This document shows, piece by piece, positions 25,689-33,279 of a stretch of DNA of 64,000 bases. The position numbers and the translations under genes are program-made. Positions within the stretch are counted from its first letter, which is position 1. Each line of letters opens with the position of its first letter. The notes under the pieces were generated by a model. It saw nothing but the letters and a program-made list of their open reading frames with translations. It ran no database searches and was not told the DNA's origin. Source of the DNA: Candidatus Krumholzibacteriia bacterium (GTDB lineage: Bacteria; Krumholzibacteriota; Krumholzibacteriia; JAJRXK01). The stretch is taken from positions 96,222 to 160,221 of the forward strand of contig JAOZPE010000001.1 in the NCBI GenBank assembly GCA_029932915.1, read 5' to 3'.

Positions 25689-26061
25689 TTCGTATGATGT
25701 CGGATAGGCAAACAGGCCAAGTTTGCTGGCTCAGGGCGGTCGGAGGTGTGTCAGGAATACGAGGGGCTTCCGCCGCCTGGCCAGCAAAGACTCCGGCATG
25801 AGACGCCGTCCGTTCGATCGCGAATCTCGTTGTGCTACCGGGCGCCGGGTTCCTGCAAGGGGGGCCCGGCGTCCGTACGTTCCGGCCCCTCTGGACGGTC
25901 CAGTCTCACATCGACAGGGCCGGGGGCCTGCGCTACCTTGGATCCACCGGGCCGTATCTGGCGGCATGGGCTGACGTTTCCCCGGCCATCGGGGACAGGA
26001 CCTTCCGAAGAGGCGTCACGCATCGGAGGAAGGGGTATCGTGGGAAAGGTTCGGGTCGAAG

Positions 26062-26898
26062 GTGTTCCTGCGCTGGCTGCTCGCTCCACTCTCCTCTTGC
26101 CAGGCTGCATCCGGGGCCCGAGGCATCGGCCTCGCCGTCCTGCTCGCCGTCTCCGTCCTGGGCGGGATCGCCTCGTCTCCAGGAATGGCCAGGGCGGGAG
26201 ACCTGAGCGGGCTGCCCCGCCTGGAGGTGGCTGAGCGTGAGATCGTTCCCCTGCCGACCGATGGGGTGCGGGGTCTGATCGTCTCGGGCTCCTCGCTGAT
26301 CCTCCTCGCCGACGACCACCGCGGGCTCTCGGCGCCGGACTCGTCCTATCTGGCCCGTCTGCTGCGTTTCCAGCCGTCCACCGGTGAAGTGGAGCTCCTG
26401 GCCGCCCAGCGCGACGCCTTCGAGACCGGCCTGACCGGAGACGGCCAGGCCTGGTGGAGTTGCGGCAGTCTGTTGGGGGCCGACGGAGGGATCTACCGGA
26501 TCTCGCCGGAGGACGGATCGATCCTGTCGAGCCTGCCCCTTCCCGGTCATCATCCCGGCGGGATCGCCTTCGATGGCAGCTATCTGTGGGTCGTCGACTG
26601 CGATGCCCGCAAGCTGCTGCGCGTGGAGGTCGAGGAGGGTCTGATCTCACGCAAGGTGGCGACGCCCTCGCTGTATCCCACCGGTCTGGCCTACGACGGC
26701 TATCACTTCTGGTGCGCCGATGCCACCACGGGCCGGATCTACCGTCTGAAGGGCTACAACGGGCGCGTCGATGCCGTTCTCTCCCGCGAGGCATTCTACC
26801 GTCCGGGCGCGTTCGTCAGCCTGGCGTGGGGAGCAGGGGCGCTCTGGGCGGTCACGGCTTCGGATTCCTTCGCACTGCGGATGAAGCTCGCGCGCTGA
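26062..26898 (+). CDS. Secreted beta-propeller protein
   Basis: 278-aa exported protein. A long N-terminal hydrophobic stretch (IGLAVLLAVSVLGGIASS, ~22-40) ends in a signal-peptidase site. The mature part has repeated blade motifs of the YncE/NHL/Vgb type (GIAFDGSYLWVVDCDARKLLRVE, GLAYDGYHFWCADATTGRIYRL). Roughly five to six blades are visible. Such periplasmic propellers act as binding scaffolds or lyases; no catalytic residue set is recognisable. GTG 26062 is the first in-frame start after a stop at 25974; its ribosome site (GGGTCGAAG) is poor. It is the likely target of the sigma-54 promoter 370 nt upstream. Confidence 0.72.
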   Translation: MFLRWLLAPLSSCQAASGARGIGLAVLLAVSVLGGIASSPGMARAGDLSGLPRLEVAEREIVPLPTDGVRGLIVSGSSLILLADDHRGLSAPDSSYLARLLRFQPSTGEVELLAAQRDAFETGLTGDGQAWWSCGSLLGADGGIYRISPEDGSILSSLPLPGHHPGGIAFDGSYLWVVDCDARKLLRVEVEEGLISRKVATPSLYPTGLAYDGYHFWCADATTGRIYRLKGYNGRVDAVLSREAFYRPGAFVSLAWGAGALWAVTASDSFALRMKLAR

Positions 26899-26943
26899 GC
26901 CGTGAACTTGACGAGCGGGCGTGGGGGAATCTACATTCCCGTT

Positions 26944-26958
26944 TGAAAATGGATTTCA
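26944..26958 (+). promoter_or_regulatory. Candidate Fur-family operator in front of the tandem fur gene
   Basis: TGAAAAT-G-GATTTCA is a 7-1-7 inverted repeat with 5 of 7 symmetric pairs. This is the classic arrangement for Fur/PerR boxes and is AT-rich in GC-rich surroundings. It lies 53 nt before the fur start, suggesting autoregulation. Confidence 0.5.
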
Positions 26959-27010
26959 TCTTCAGCTTCCGGCCCTTCGCGACCGGGCTCGTCCGAGAGG
27001 GTGGCCTCCG

Positions 27011-28060
27011 ATGTCGTCCCCCCCTGTGATGCCCGACTCCTCTTCGGCGGAGCCACTGGTCGAAGCCTTCCGCTCCTACCTGTCCCGGGAGAAATTGAAG
27101 GCCACCCGCCAGCGGGACCTCATCGTCCAGGTCTTCGCTTCGGTGTCGGGACACGTCAATGCCCAGGAACTGTGGGCGGAGGTCACGGCTCGCGACCCCT
27201 CCATCGGCTACGCCACGGTCTACCGTACCCTGAAGCTGCTGGCCGCCGCCGGTCTGGCCATCGTCCATCGTTTCGGCGATGGCCAGACCCGCTACGAGGT
27301 GCAGAGGGCCGGCCACCACGATCACCTCATCTGTCTCGAGTGCGGACTCATCCTCGAGTTCCATTCCCGACGACTGGAACGTCTGCAGGAAGAGGTGGCC
27401 CGCCGGCACCATTTCCACGTGGTACGTCACCGACACGAACTCTTCGGGGTGTGCGAGGCCTTTCTCTCGGGCCGGACTTGTCCCTATCGCCGGGATGCTG
27501 CCCATCAGTCGGGCCGCCTGCACACCTCGTCCTCCGGCGTCGACCGCGGCTTCATCGAGGAGATCCCGCCGGTCGATCAACTGCCGGCGGCCTTTCGCTC
27601 CTATCTCCTGCGCCGCAAACTCAAGTCGACACGTCAGCGGGAACTCATCGTGGAGGTCTTCGCCACGATCGATGGACACGTGACGGTCGATGAGCTGTTG
27701 ACCGCCGTACGGCAGCGTGACGTGAGGGTGAGTTATGCCACCGTCTACCGGACCTTGAAGATCCTGGTCGAGGCCGGGCTTGCCATCGAACGGGAATTCA
27801 GCGAGGAGCGGCATTGCTATGAGCGGCGCAGCCGGGAACATCACGACCACATGATCTGCGAACGCACCGGGACGATCATCGAATTCCATGACGACGAGAT
27901 CGAGGCATTGCAGGAGAAGATCGCCCGCGAGCGGGGCTTCCGTCTCTTCCGGCATCGCCACGAACTGTACGGATACCTGGAGGAAGACGCGGAAGGTGGG
28001 CGGCGCCGGTCGGGAAGGACACGGTCGCCGGACCGCTCCCGAGGAGGTGATGCGCGGTGA
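27011..28060 (+). CDS. Tandem Fur-Fur fusion metalloregulator
   Basis: One 349-aa polypeptide contains two complete Fur-family units (about 17-160 and 192-325). Each has the winged helix (KATRQRDLIVQVF and KSTRQRELIVEVF; YATVYRTLKLL and YATVYRTLKIL) and the metal-binding HHDH plus RHRHEL segments. Unit 1 keeps the structural zinc cysteines (C108-x2-C111, C148, C157). In unit 2 the equivalent site reads C283-E-R-T286 and the second pair is gone, so structural zinc is probably lost. Ordinary Fur is ~140 aa and dimeric; this protein could fold as an intramolecular dimer. ATG 27011 is chosen as the start nearest the family N-terminus. A Fur-box-like site lies upstream and feoAB downstream. alr overlaps its stop (GTGA). 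Confidence 0.92.
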   Translation: MSSPPVMPDSSSAEPLVEAFRSYLSREKLKATRQRDLIVQVFASVSGHVNAQELWAEVTARDPSIGYATVYRTLKLLAAAGLAIVHRFGDGQTRYEVQRAGHHDHLICLECGLILEFHSRRLERLQEEVARRHHFHVVRHRHELFGVCEAFLSGRTCPYRRDAAHQSGRLHTSSSGVDRGFIEEIPPVDQLPAAFRSYLLRRKLKSTRQRELIVEVFATIDGHVTVDELLTAVRQRDVRVSYATVYRTLKILVEAGLAIEREFSEERHCYERRSREHHDHMICERTGTIIEFHDDEIEALQEKIARERGFRLFRHRHELYGYLEEDAEGGRRRSGRTRSPDRSRGGDAR

Positions 28061-29208
28061 GTCGAGCCGAACCCGGAATGCAGTGGATCGAGGTGGACAC
28101 CGCCCGGCTGAGGGACAACCTGCGCTCCTTCCGGCAGGTCCTGCCCGAGGGCGCCGAACTCGCGCCGGTGCTCAAGAGCAACGCCTACGGCCACGGATTG
28201 TCGATCGCCGCGAGAGCCTTCGCCCGCGCGGGCGCGCAGTGGTTCTGCGTGCACTCCTTCGCCGAGGCCGAGGCCCTCGACCAGCTCGGTCTCGGTCTGC
28301 CCATCCTCATCCTCGGCCCCCTGGGCCGGGCGGAAGTGGAGGGGGCCGTCGAGCGGGGGTTCCACTGTACGGTGTACGACGCCGTGCGCCTGGAGGAGAT
28401 GGCCGAGGCGGCGCAGCGCCTGGACAAGACCGCACGGGTGCATCTGAAAGTGGAGACCGGGACCTGGCGCCAGGGGGTGACCGGGGCGGAATTCCTCGAG
28501 TGTCTGTCGGTGATCAAGAGGCATCCCCGCTTGGGGCTGGAGGGCCTGCACAGTCACTACGCCAACATCGAGGACACCACCGACCATTCCTATGCGGACG
28601 CCCAGAGGCGGGCCTTCGAGGAGGCCCTGGCAACGGTTCGCCAACAGGGACTGCAGCCTCGCCGGGTCCACATGAGCTGCAGCGCGGCGGCCATCCTCTT
28701 TCCCCGGCGGCACATGGACCTGGCCCGCATCGGGATCGCCGCCTACGGCTACTGGCCCAGCGCGGCCACCCAGGTCTCGGCCGGCCAGATGCGGGCGACC
28801 CCCATGGACCTCTCTCCGGCCCTGCAATGGAAGGTCAAGGTCGCCCAGGTGAAGCGGGTGCCGGCCGGCTCGTACATCGGTTACGGCTGCACCGACAAGG
28901 TGGAGATCGACACCCGCCTGGCGGTCCTGCCCGTCGGCTACGCCGACGGCTACGATCGGGGCATGGGCGGGCAGGCGCACGTCCTCCTGCATGGCCGCCG
29001 CTGCCCGGTCCGGGGGCGGATCTGCATGAATCTGATGATGGTGGACGTGAGCCACCTGCCGCAGGTGGCGGTCGGGGATGAAGCGGTCCTGTTGGGCCGT
29101 CAGGGAGAGGAGGAGATCGATGCGGAGACCCTGGCGCGCTGGGCCTCCACCATCCACTACGAGATCCTGGCCCGCCTGCGGGTCGACCTGCCCCGGATCG
29201 AGGTCTGA
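28057..29208 (+). CDS. alr: Alanine racemase
   Basis: PLP enzyme (383 aa) that makes D-alanine for peptidoglycan. The cofactor lysine is K40 in APVLKSNAYGHG. The HSHYANIEDT segment, the GYGCTDKVEIDT catalytic-tyrosine region and VGYADGYDRGM are all characteristic. The usual KxDTGMxRxG motif is VETGTWRQGV here, a divergent but recognisable form. The GTG start overlaps the fur stop by 4 nt, so translation is coupled to an iron regulator, an unusual partnership. Its 3' end overlaps the convergent FeoB-partner gene by about 52 nt. Confidence 0.93.
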   Translation: MSRAEPGMQWIEVDTARLRDNLRSFRQVLPEGAELAPVLKSNAYGHGLSIAARAFARAGAQWFCVHSFAEAEALDQLGLGLPILILGPLGRAEVEGAVERGFHCTVYDAVRLEEMAEAAQRLDKTARVHLKVETGTWRQGVTGAEFLECLSVIKRHPRLGLEGLHSHYANIEDTTDHSYADAQRRAFEEALATVRQQGLQPRRVHMSCSAAAILFPRRHMDLARIGIAAYGYWPSAATQVSAGQMRATPMDLSPALQWKVKVAQVKRVPAGSYIGYGCTDKVEIDTRLAVLPVGYADGYDRGMGGQAHVLLHGRRCPVRGRICMNLMMVDVSHLPQVAVGDEAVLLGRQGEEEIDAETLARWASTIHYEILARLRVDLPRIEV

Positions 29209-29363
29209 GTGAGGGCGGCGTGCGCCGCCGGGCAGCTCGAGCACCCCGCGCTACCGGAGAAATCGGTGTCGGCGACGGAGAACTGCCGCAGCAGATGACG
29301 GACGGTGACCACTGCCGAAGCCGCCACCAGGGCGATCACGATTGCCCACTGCACGATCTGCAT
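29157..29363 (-). CDS. FeoB-associated small membrane protein with CSSC motif
   Basis: 68-aa protein with one N-terminal membrane helix (VQWAIVIALVAASAVVTV) and a short cytosolic part carrying GCSSCPA, as in the Cys-rich membrane proteins found after feoB in many bacteria. It probably assists FeoB-mediated Fe(II) uptake. ATG 29363 lies just after the feoB stop; a GTG at 29369 would overlap it. Its basic C-terminal tail (TSIRGRSTRRRARIS) is encoded antisense to the last 52 nt of alr. Translation of this tail is therefore the least certain part. Confidence 0.72.
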   Translation of the reverse strand: MQIVQWAIVIALVAASAVVTVRHLLRQFSVADTDFSGSAGCSSCPAAHAALTQTSIRGRSTRRRARIS

Positions 29364-29365
29364 CG

Positions 29366-31543
29366 TCACCCCCAGCCCAACAGTCGTCCGCCCTGATACA
29401 CGACGAAGGACGCCACCCATGCCAGGACGAACATGTAGGTCCACATGAAGAGGGGCCAGCGCCACGAATTGGTTTCCCTCTTGACCACCGCCAAGGTCGA
29501 CATGCATTGGCAGGCGAGGACGAAGAAGATGAGCAGGCTGGCCGCGACCAGCGGCGTCCAGACCGGTCGGCCGTCGGGGTAGCGGTCCCGCCGCATGCTC
29601 TCGATGAGCGAATGGCTCATGCCACCGCCTTCGGCCGCGGGGTCACCGCTGTCTCCCACGCTGTAGATGGTTCCCAGGGCACTGACCACCACTTCCCGGG
29701 CGGCGAAGGAGGAGAGCAGGGCCACCCCGATCTTCCAGTCGAAACCCAGGGGGCGCAGCATCGGTTCCCACACCTGTCCCGCGCGTCCCATGAACGACTG
29801 ACGCAACTGGCTGCCCGGATCGACCTGGCCGGTGAGCGGGTCGGCCGGGGCCTGCGGGAATGCGGCCAGTGCCCACAGGAGGATGCTCATGGCGAGGATG
29901 ATCGTGCCGGCGCGGGTGAGGAAGACCTTGACCCGTTCGGTCATGCGCCACGACACGTCGCGCAACCGTGGACGGTGGTAGGGGGGAAGCTCCATGAAGA
30001 AGGTCGATTCGGCCCCGTCGATGAGTTTGCGGCGCAGCACCCAGGCCGCGATCATCGCCGTCGCGGTGCCCATGACGTACAGGGCGAGCAGGGTGGCGGC
30101 CTTGTAGCTGATGAAGAGGATCCCGCCGGAGGGGACGAAGGCGGCGATGACCAGGGTATAGACGGGCAGACGCGCCGAGCAGGTGATGAACGGAGCCACC
30201 ATGATGGTGGTCAGCCGGTCCTGTTCGTTGTCCATGGTCCGGGTGGCCATGATGCCCGGCACCGCACAGGCGTAGGAGGAGATGAGGGGGACGACCGAGC
30301 GACCGCTCAGACCGAAGCGGCGCATGGGCCGGTCCATGATGAAGGCGACGCGGGCCATGTAACCGGTGTCCTCGAGCAATCCCAGGAAGAAGAAGAGCAG
30401 GAGGATCTGCGGAAGGAAGATCACGATCCCGCCCACGCCGGCCAGGGCTCCGTCCACCACCAGACTGCGCAGGATGCCCGGGGCCATCGCGCCCTCCACC
30501 AGGGTGGACAGCGAAGCCATTCCCTGGTTGATCCAGTCCATGAACGGCTGGGCCCAACTGAACACCGCCTCGAAGACCACGAGCAGCACGAGCAGGAAGA
30601 AGAGCGGCCCGAAGATGCGGTGGGTGAGGAAGGCATCGATGCGTTCGCTCAGGGTCCGGTGACTCTCCGCCCGCCGGTAGTGCACCACGCGCTTGGTCAG
30701 AGGGGTGATCCACTGGTAGCGGGCGATGATCTCCGCCTGTTCATAGAGGACGCCCTTCTTGCGCAGACGTTGCCGTGCCGCCTCCACCTTCTCCCAGAAG
30801 GGAGGGGAGTGATGGCTCTCGTAGCTCTTGGCCGTGGTGTTGACGATCGCCCGCAGGGCGTCGGCGAAGCGGGCGGTGGGACAGAGGTTGGGGATCTCCC
30901 TTGCCAGGTCTTCGGCGAGCTCGTTCACTTCCTTCTCGAGCTCGGGGGGGACGATCCAACGCCGGGGGGCGACCGGTGGCAGGGGGCCCTTCAGGGCCGC
31001 CTTCAGTTCGTCGATTCCCCGGCCGCTGCTCGCCGCCAAGGGGATCACCGGAACGCCGAGCTCCCGCGACAGTCCCTCATGGTCGATGAAGATGCCGTTG
31101 CGCTCGGCCGAATCGGTCATGTTCAACGCGACGATGGTGGGAATGCCCAGGTCGATCACCTGGCTCGTCAGATAGAGGTTGCGTTCGAGGTTGCCCGCAT
31201 CGACCACGCAGACGATGAGATCGGGACGGCGGTGATCCCCCATTTCCCCGACCAGGACGCGGTAGGCGATCTCCTCGTCCAGGGAACGGGGATTGAGGCT
31301 GTAGGTCCCGGGCACATCGACGATCTCCACTGCCGGACCGCCGTTGGCCGGGAGCAGGCCGGTCTTGCGCTCGACGGTCACACCGGGGTAGTTGCCGACC
31401 TTCTGCCGCATCCCGGTGAGCTGATTGAAGACCGTGGTCTTGCCGACGTTGGGATTGCCCGCCAGGGCGACGAGGCGCGGCGGCTGGGTCGAGGTGGCCG
31501 ACGAGAGGGCCGCTTCGCCTGGCTGGGACGAGGAGGTGGACAT
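29366..31543 (-). CDS. feoB: Ferrous iron transporter FeoB
   Basis: Inner-membrane Fe(II) transporter (725 aa) with a cytoplasmic GTPase domain. G1 is GNPNVGKTT (29-36) and further G motifs include NYPGVT and DVPGTYSL, with ALNMTD as G4. Two Gate domains follow, with about eight membrane helices (for example PLFFLLVLLVVFEAVF and AGTIILAMSILLWALAAFP), including SYACAVPGIMATRTM. It is downstream of feoA with an 8-nt gap and upstream of the CSSC protein. A near-consensus Fur box in front of feoA predicts repression by iron. The ~85-residue C-terminus with a CxC-type cysteine pair (FFVLACQCMSTLAVVKRE) is typical. Confidence 0.96.
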   Translation of the reverse strand: MSTSSSQPGEAALSSATSTQPPRLVALAGNPNVGKTTVFNQLTGMRQKVGNYPGVTVERKTGLLPANGGPAVEIVDVPGTYSLNPRSLDEEIAYRVLVGEMGDHRRPDLIVCVVDAGNLERNLYLTSQVIDLGIPTIVALNMTDSAERNGIFIDHEGLSRELGVPVIPLAASSGRGIDELKAALKGPLPPVAPRRWIVPPELEKEVNELAEDLAREIPNLCPTARFADALRAIVNTTAKSYESHHSPPFWEKVEAARQRLRKKGVLYEQAEIIARYQWITPLTKRVVHYRRAESHRTLSERIDAFLTHRIFGPLFFLLVLLVVFEAVFSWAQPFMDWINQGMASLSTLVEGAMAPGILRSLVVDGALAGVGGIVIFLPQILLLFFFLGLLEDTGYMARVAFIMDRPMRRFGLSGRSVVPLISSYACAVPGIMATRTMDNEQDRLTTIMVAPFITCSARLPVYTLVIAAFVPSGGILFISYKAATLLALYVMGTATAMIAAWVLRRKLIDGAESTFFMELPPYHRPRLRDVSWRMTERVKVFLTRAGTIILAMSILLWALAAFPQAPADPLTGQVDPGSQLRQSFMGRAGQVWEPMLRPLGFDWKIGVALLSSFAAREVVVSALGTIYSVGDSGDPAAEGGGMSHSLIESMRRDRYPDGRPVWTPLVAASLLIFFVLACQCMSTLAVVKRETNSWRWPLFMWTYMFVLAWVASFVVYQGGRLLGWG

Positions 31544-31550
31544 CGCCCGA

Positions 31551-31772
31551 TCAGAGAGGCCGGACCTCGATGAGGCCGGCTTCCTGTCGACGGAGGGAGA
31601 GGTGATACCCCCGGACCCGCACGTCGATGGGATCGCCCATGGGGGCGGTGCGGATGATCTCGAGCTGCGTTCCCTGGAGAATGCCCAGCTCCAGCAGGCG
31701 ACTGGGAGGCTCGGGGCTGGTCCAGCCGGTGACGATGCCGCGTTCTCCGGGTTTGAGCTGATCGAGGGTCAT
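31551..31772 (-). CDS. feoA: Ferrous iron transport accessory protein FeoA
   Basis: SH3-like FeoA protein (73 aa from ATG 31772) with the family pattern MTLDQLKPGERGIVTG and LLELGILQGTQLEIIRTAPMGDP, ending with HLSLRRQEAGLIEV. It is thought to stimulate FeoB GTPase or permeation. The track start at 31835 and inner ATGs at 31793 and 31784 are possible, but the shortest form begins exactly like known FeoA and matches their length. First gene of the feoAB operon, with a Fur box about 95 nt upstream of this start. Confidence 0.9.
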   Translation of the reverse strand: MTLDQLKPGERGIVTGWTSPEPPSRLLELGILQGTQLEIIRTAPMGDPIDVRVRGYHLSLRRQEAGLIEVRPL

Positions 31773-31865
31773 GGGGGTCCGCATCCTTCGCATGGGTGTA
31801 CACGAGAGCCGTCCGGCTGGGCCGAAGACCGGCACGGGGGCCCAGGATCAAGGTACTCGAAATCA

Positions 31866-31888
31866 GTGAAATTGCAAATCAATTTCAC
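31866..31888 (-). promoter_or_regulatory. Fur box controlling feoAB
   Basis: GTGAAATTG-CAAAT-CAATTTCAC is a perfect 9-bp inverted repeat. The central 19 bases match the Fur consensus GATAATGATAATCATTATC at 13 positions. It is an AT-rich island in GC-rich DNA just upstream of feoA. Repression by an iron-loaded Fur is the natural reading. Confidence 0.82.
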
Positions 31889-32092
31889 TTGGATCCGAGC
31901 CCCCCCGGCTCGACTGCGACTCTATTGTAGGCAAGGACGCGCGGCTTGACCAACGCGAATCGCCGTCCGGCTGCGCCCGCTTCCATCTCCCATCGGAGGC
32001 CGGGGGATCCGGCTGCCGGCGCTCGGCGGCCGGAACGACGCGCTGCGGCACGCCGGCACCGTGCTGAGCCGCCGTCGAGAAGGGGGAAGGGG

Positions 32093-32794
32093 CTAGTTCG
32101 TCTTCGGTGGGGAAGGCAGGACCGCGGGCAGCTCGGCGAGCGAGTCGATCCGCCAGTCGGCTGTGTCCAGCTCGCCGGGCCGGGCGAAGCCCCAGCTCAC
32201 CCCGGCGGTGCGGGTTCCCAGTCTGCGGCCCGCTTCGATATCCTCTCTTCGGTCTCCGACCATCACCGCCTGCCGGGGCTCGGTGGACAGGGCATGAAGC
32301 GCGCGTTGAACGAGCACCTCCTTGCCGCCGGCCGACTCCGGTGGAAGCTGTTCGTGACACTCGCGGTGGTCGATGAGTGGATCGAGGTCGAGGTAGTGCA
32401 GGGCGGCGACGAAGTACGGTTCCTGCGCATTGCTCACGATCGCCAGGAGGAAGCCCTCGTCCTTGAGCTTGCGCAGGGTGTCCGCGACTCCGGGATACAG
32501 GCGTCCCCTGCCCTCGGCGAGCGAGCGCACCTCCTCATCGGTGGAGGCGCTCTGGACTTCGGCTGCCAGGTGTGACAGTTCGGGGGGGAGGATGCGGCGG
32601 TAGTATTCCGAGGGCGGAAGTCCCATGGCGTCCATGATGAGGTTCCGGTCGGCGCGAAGACGATCGAAGCCGTGTCGGCGCAGGACGGCTTCCATTCCCG
32701 CAGCCACTGCGTCGACCACTGCCTCGCGGGAATCGACCAGGGTTCCGTCGAGATCGAAGATGACCGTGGTGATGATGGATGGGGGAGGGTTCAA
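32093..32794 (-). CDS. HAD-superfamily phosphatase, phosphoglycolate-phosphatase-like
   Basis: 233-aa HAD hydrolase. Motif I is VIFDLDGTLVDS (two catalytic Asp), motif II IVSNAQ, motif III Lys in the AGGKEVLV region and motif IV VMVGDRREDIEAG. The alpha-helical cap after motif I is of Gph/PGP type. Likely substrate is a small phosphomonoester such as 2-phosphoglycolate or a nucleotide. Start: TTG 32794 has AGAGGT 6 nt upstream and gives the standard short N-terminus. ATG 32836 and the track ATG 32896 lack spaced ribosome sites and add unlikely residues. Confidence 0.85.
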   Translation of the reverse strand: MNPPPSIITTVIFDLDGTLVDSREAVVDAVAAGMEAVLRRHGFDRLRADRNLIMDAMGLPPSEYYRRILPPELSHLAAEVQSASTDEEVRSLAEGRGRLYPGVADTLRKLKDEGFLLAIVSNAQEPYFVAALHYLDLDPLIDHRECHEQLPPESAGGKEVLVQRALHALSTEPRQAVMVGDRREDIEAGRRLGTRTAGVSWGFARPGELDTADWRIDSLAELPAVLPSPPKTN

Positions 32795-33279
32795 CGGGAC
32801 ACCTCTGGTGGTGGGGTTGACGTTGGGTGTCGGCATTCGTAAGTTGAATACAAGAAGACTCCGAAGTCTCGGGACTGTTTGCCTATCCAACGACATCTCC
32901 GCTGGCTCGGAGCCTCAAGGCAACACGGGAGTCCGAAACCTCCATCTCGCATCTCTCGCTGTCACCCTCCTGAGGTCTCTGGACGCGTTCCCGCAGAACA
33001 TACCCATGGCCGTTGGTCCGCGTCATCGTCGAATTCGCCGTATGACGCGGTAGAGCCTTCCGGAACCAGGAATCTCGGTCCTGCTCTTCCATGGTCTGGT
33101 AAGCAGGACCGGCTGAGGTGCACGGACATGCTTCAGATTCGATCCCAGAGGTGAAGCCAGGCGACGAGGGTCCCTCGTACGACTGACACGCTCTCGGCGT
33201 CAGCCGCCACCCTCCAACCCCGGCGCAGGTCGAACTTCGTGGAGTGTGAACACGACACAGTCGGCTGGTCCTGCTTCCC
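32795..33279 (-). other. Hairpin-dense intergenic region upstream of the HAD gene
   Basis: About 480 nt without a convincing ORF (the 69-aa minus-strand ORF has no family similarity). It contains perfect inverted repeats CCGCGTCAT/ATGACGCGG (33018-33050), CGGTCCTGCT/AGCAGGACCG (33076-33111) and ACGAGGG/CCCTCGT (33164-33178). A third copy of GGTCCTGCTT (33267-33276) can compete for the 33101-33110 arm. On the minus strand near 32900 it carries GATGTCGTTGGATAGGCAAACAG, shared with the sigma-54 leader at 25697. It may encode a structured RNA. Confidence 0.5.
33076..33111. repeat. Perfect 10-bp inverted repeat with a competing third arm
   Basis: CGGTCCTGCT (33076-33085) pairs with AGCAGGACCG (33102-33111) over a 16-nt loop. 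GGTCCTGCTT at 33267-33276 is a second perfect complement of AAGCAGGACC (33101-33110), so two exclusive structures are possible. Confidence 0.6.

Larger units (their letters stand above)
25513..26061 (+). other. 549-nt intergenic region: weak terminator, sigma-54 promoter, structured leader
   Basis: No ORF here resembles a protein; the track frames overlap each other without ribosome sites. From 25672 it holds a near-consensus sigma-54 promoter. From the predicted start (~25699) to GTG 26062 runs a leader of about 360 nt. It begins CGGATAGGCAAACAGGCC and can form GCAAAC/GTTTGC (25708-25726 area). A second hairpin pairs GGCGG plus CGGAGG with CTTCCG plus CCGCC (about 25735-25777). It may be a regulatory leader RNA or carry a separate sRNA. 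Confidence 0.5.

Noticed and set aside
25697-25830. c-di-GMP-I (GEMM) riboswitch, suggested by GGCAAAC and later GCAAAG-CTCCGGC
   Set aside because: The hairpin with GAAA loop that should join the two conserved blocks is absent and their spacing is far too large; kept only as a structured leader.
29342-31573. 743-aa plus-strand ORF opposite feoB
   Set aside because: Antisense shadow of feoB, no family similarity.
32883-33092. 69-aa minus-strand ORF in the hairpin-rich gap
   Set aside because: No ribosome site, no similarity, and it overlaps the inverted repeats.
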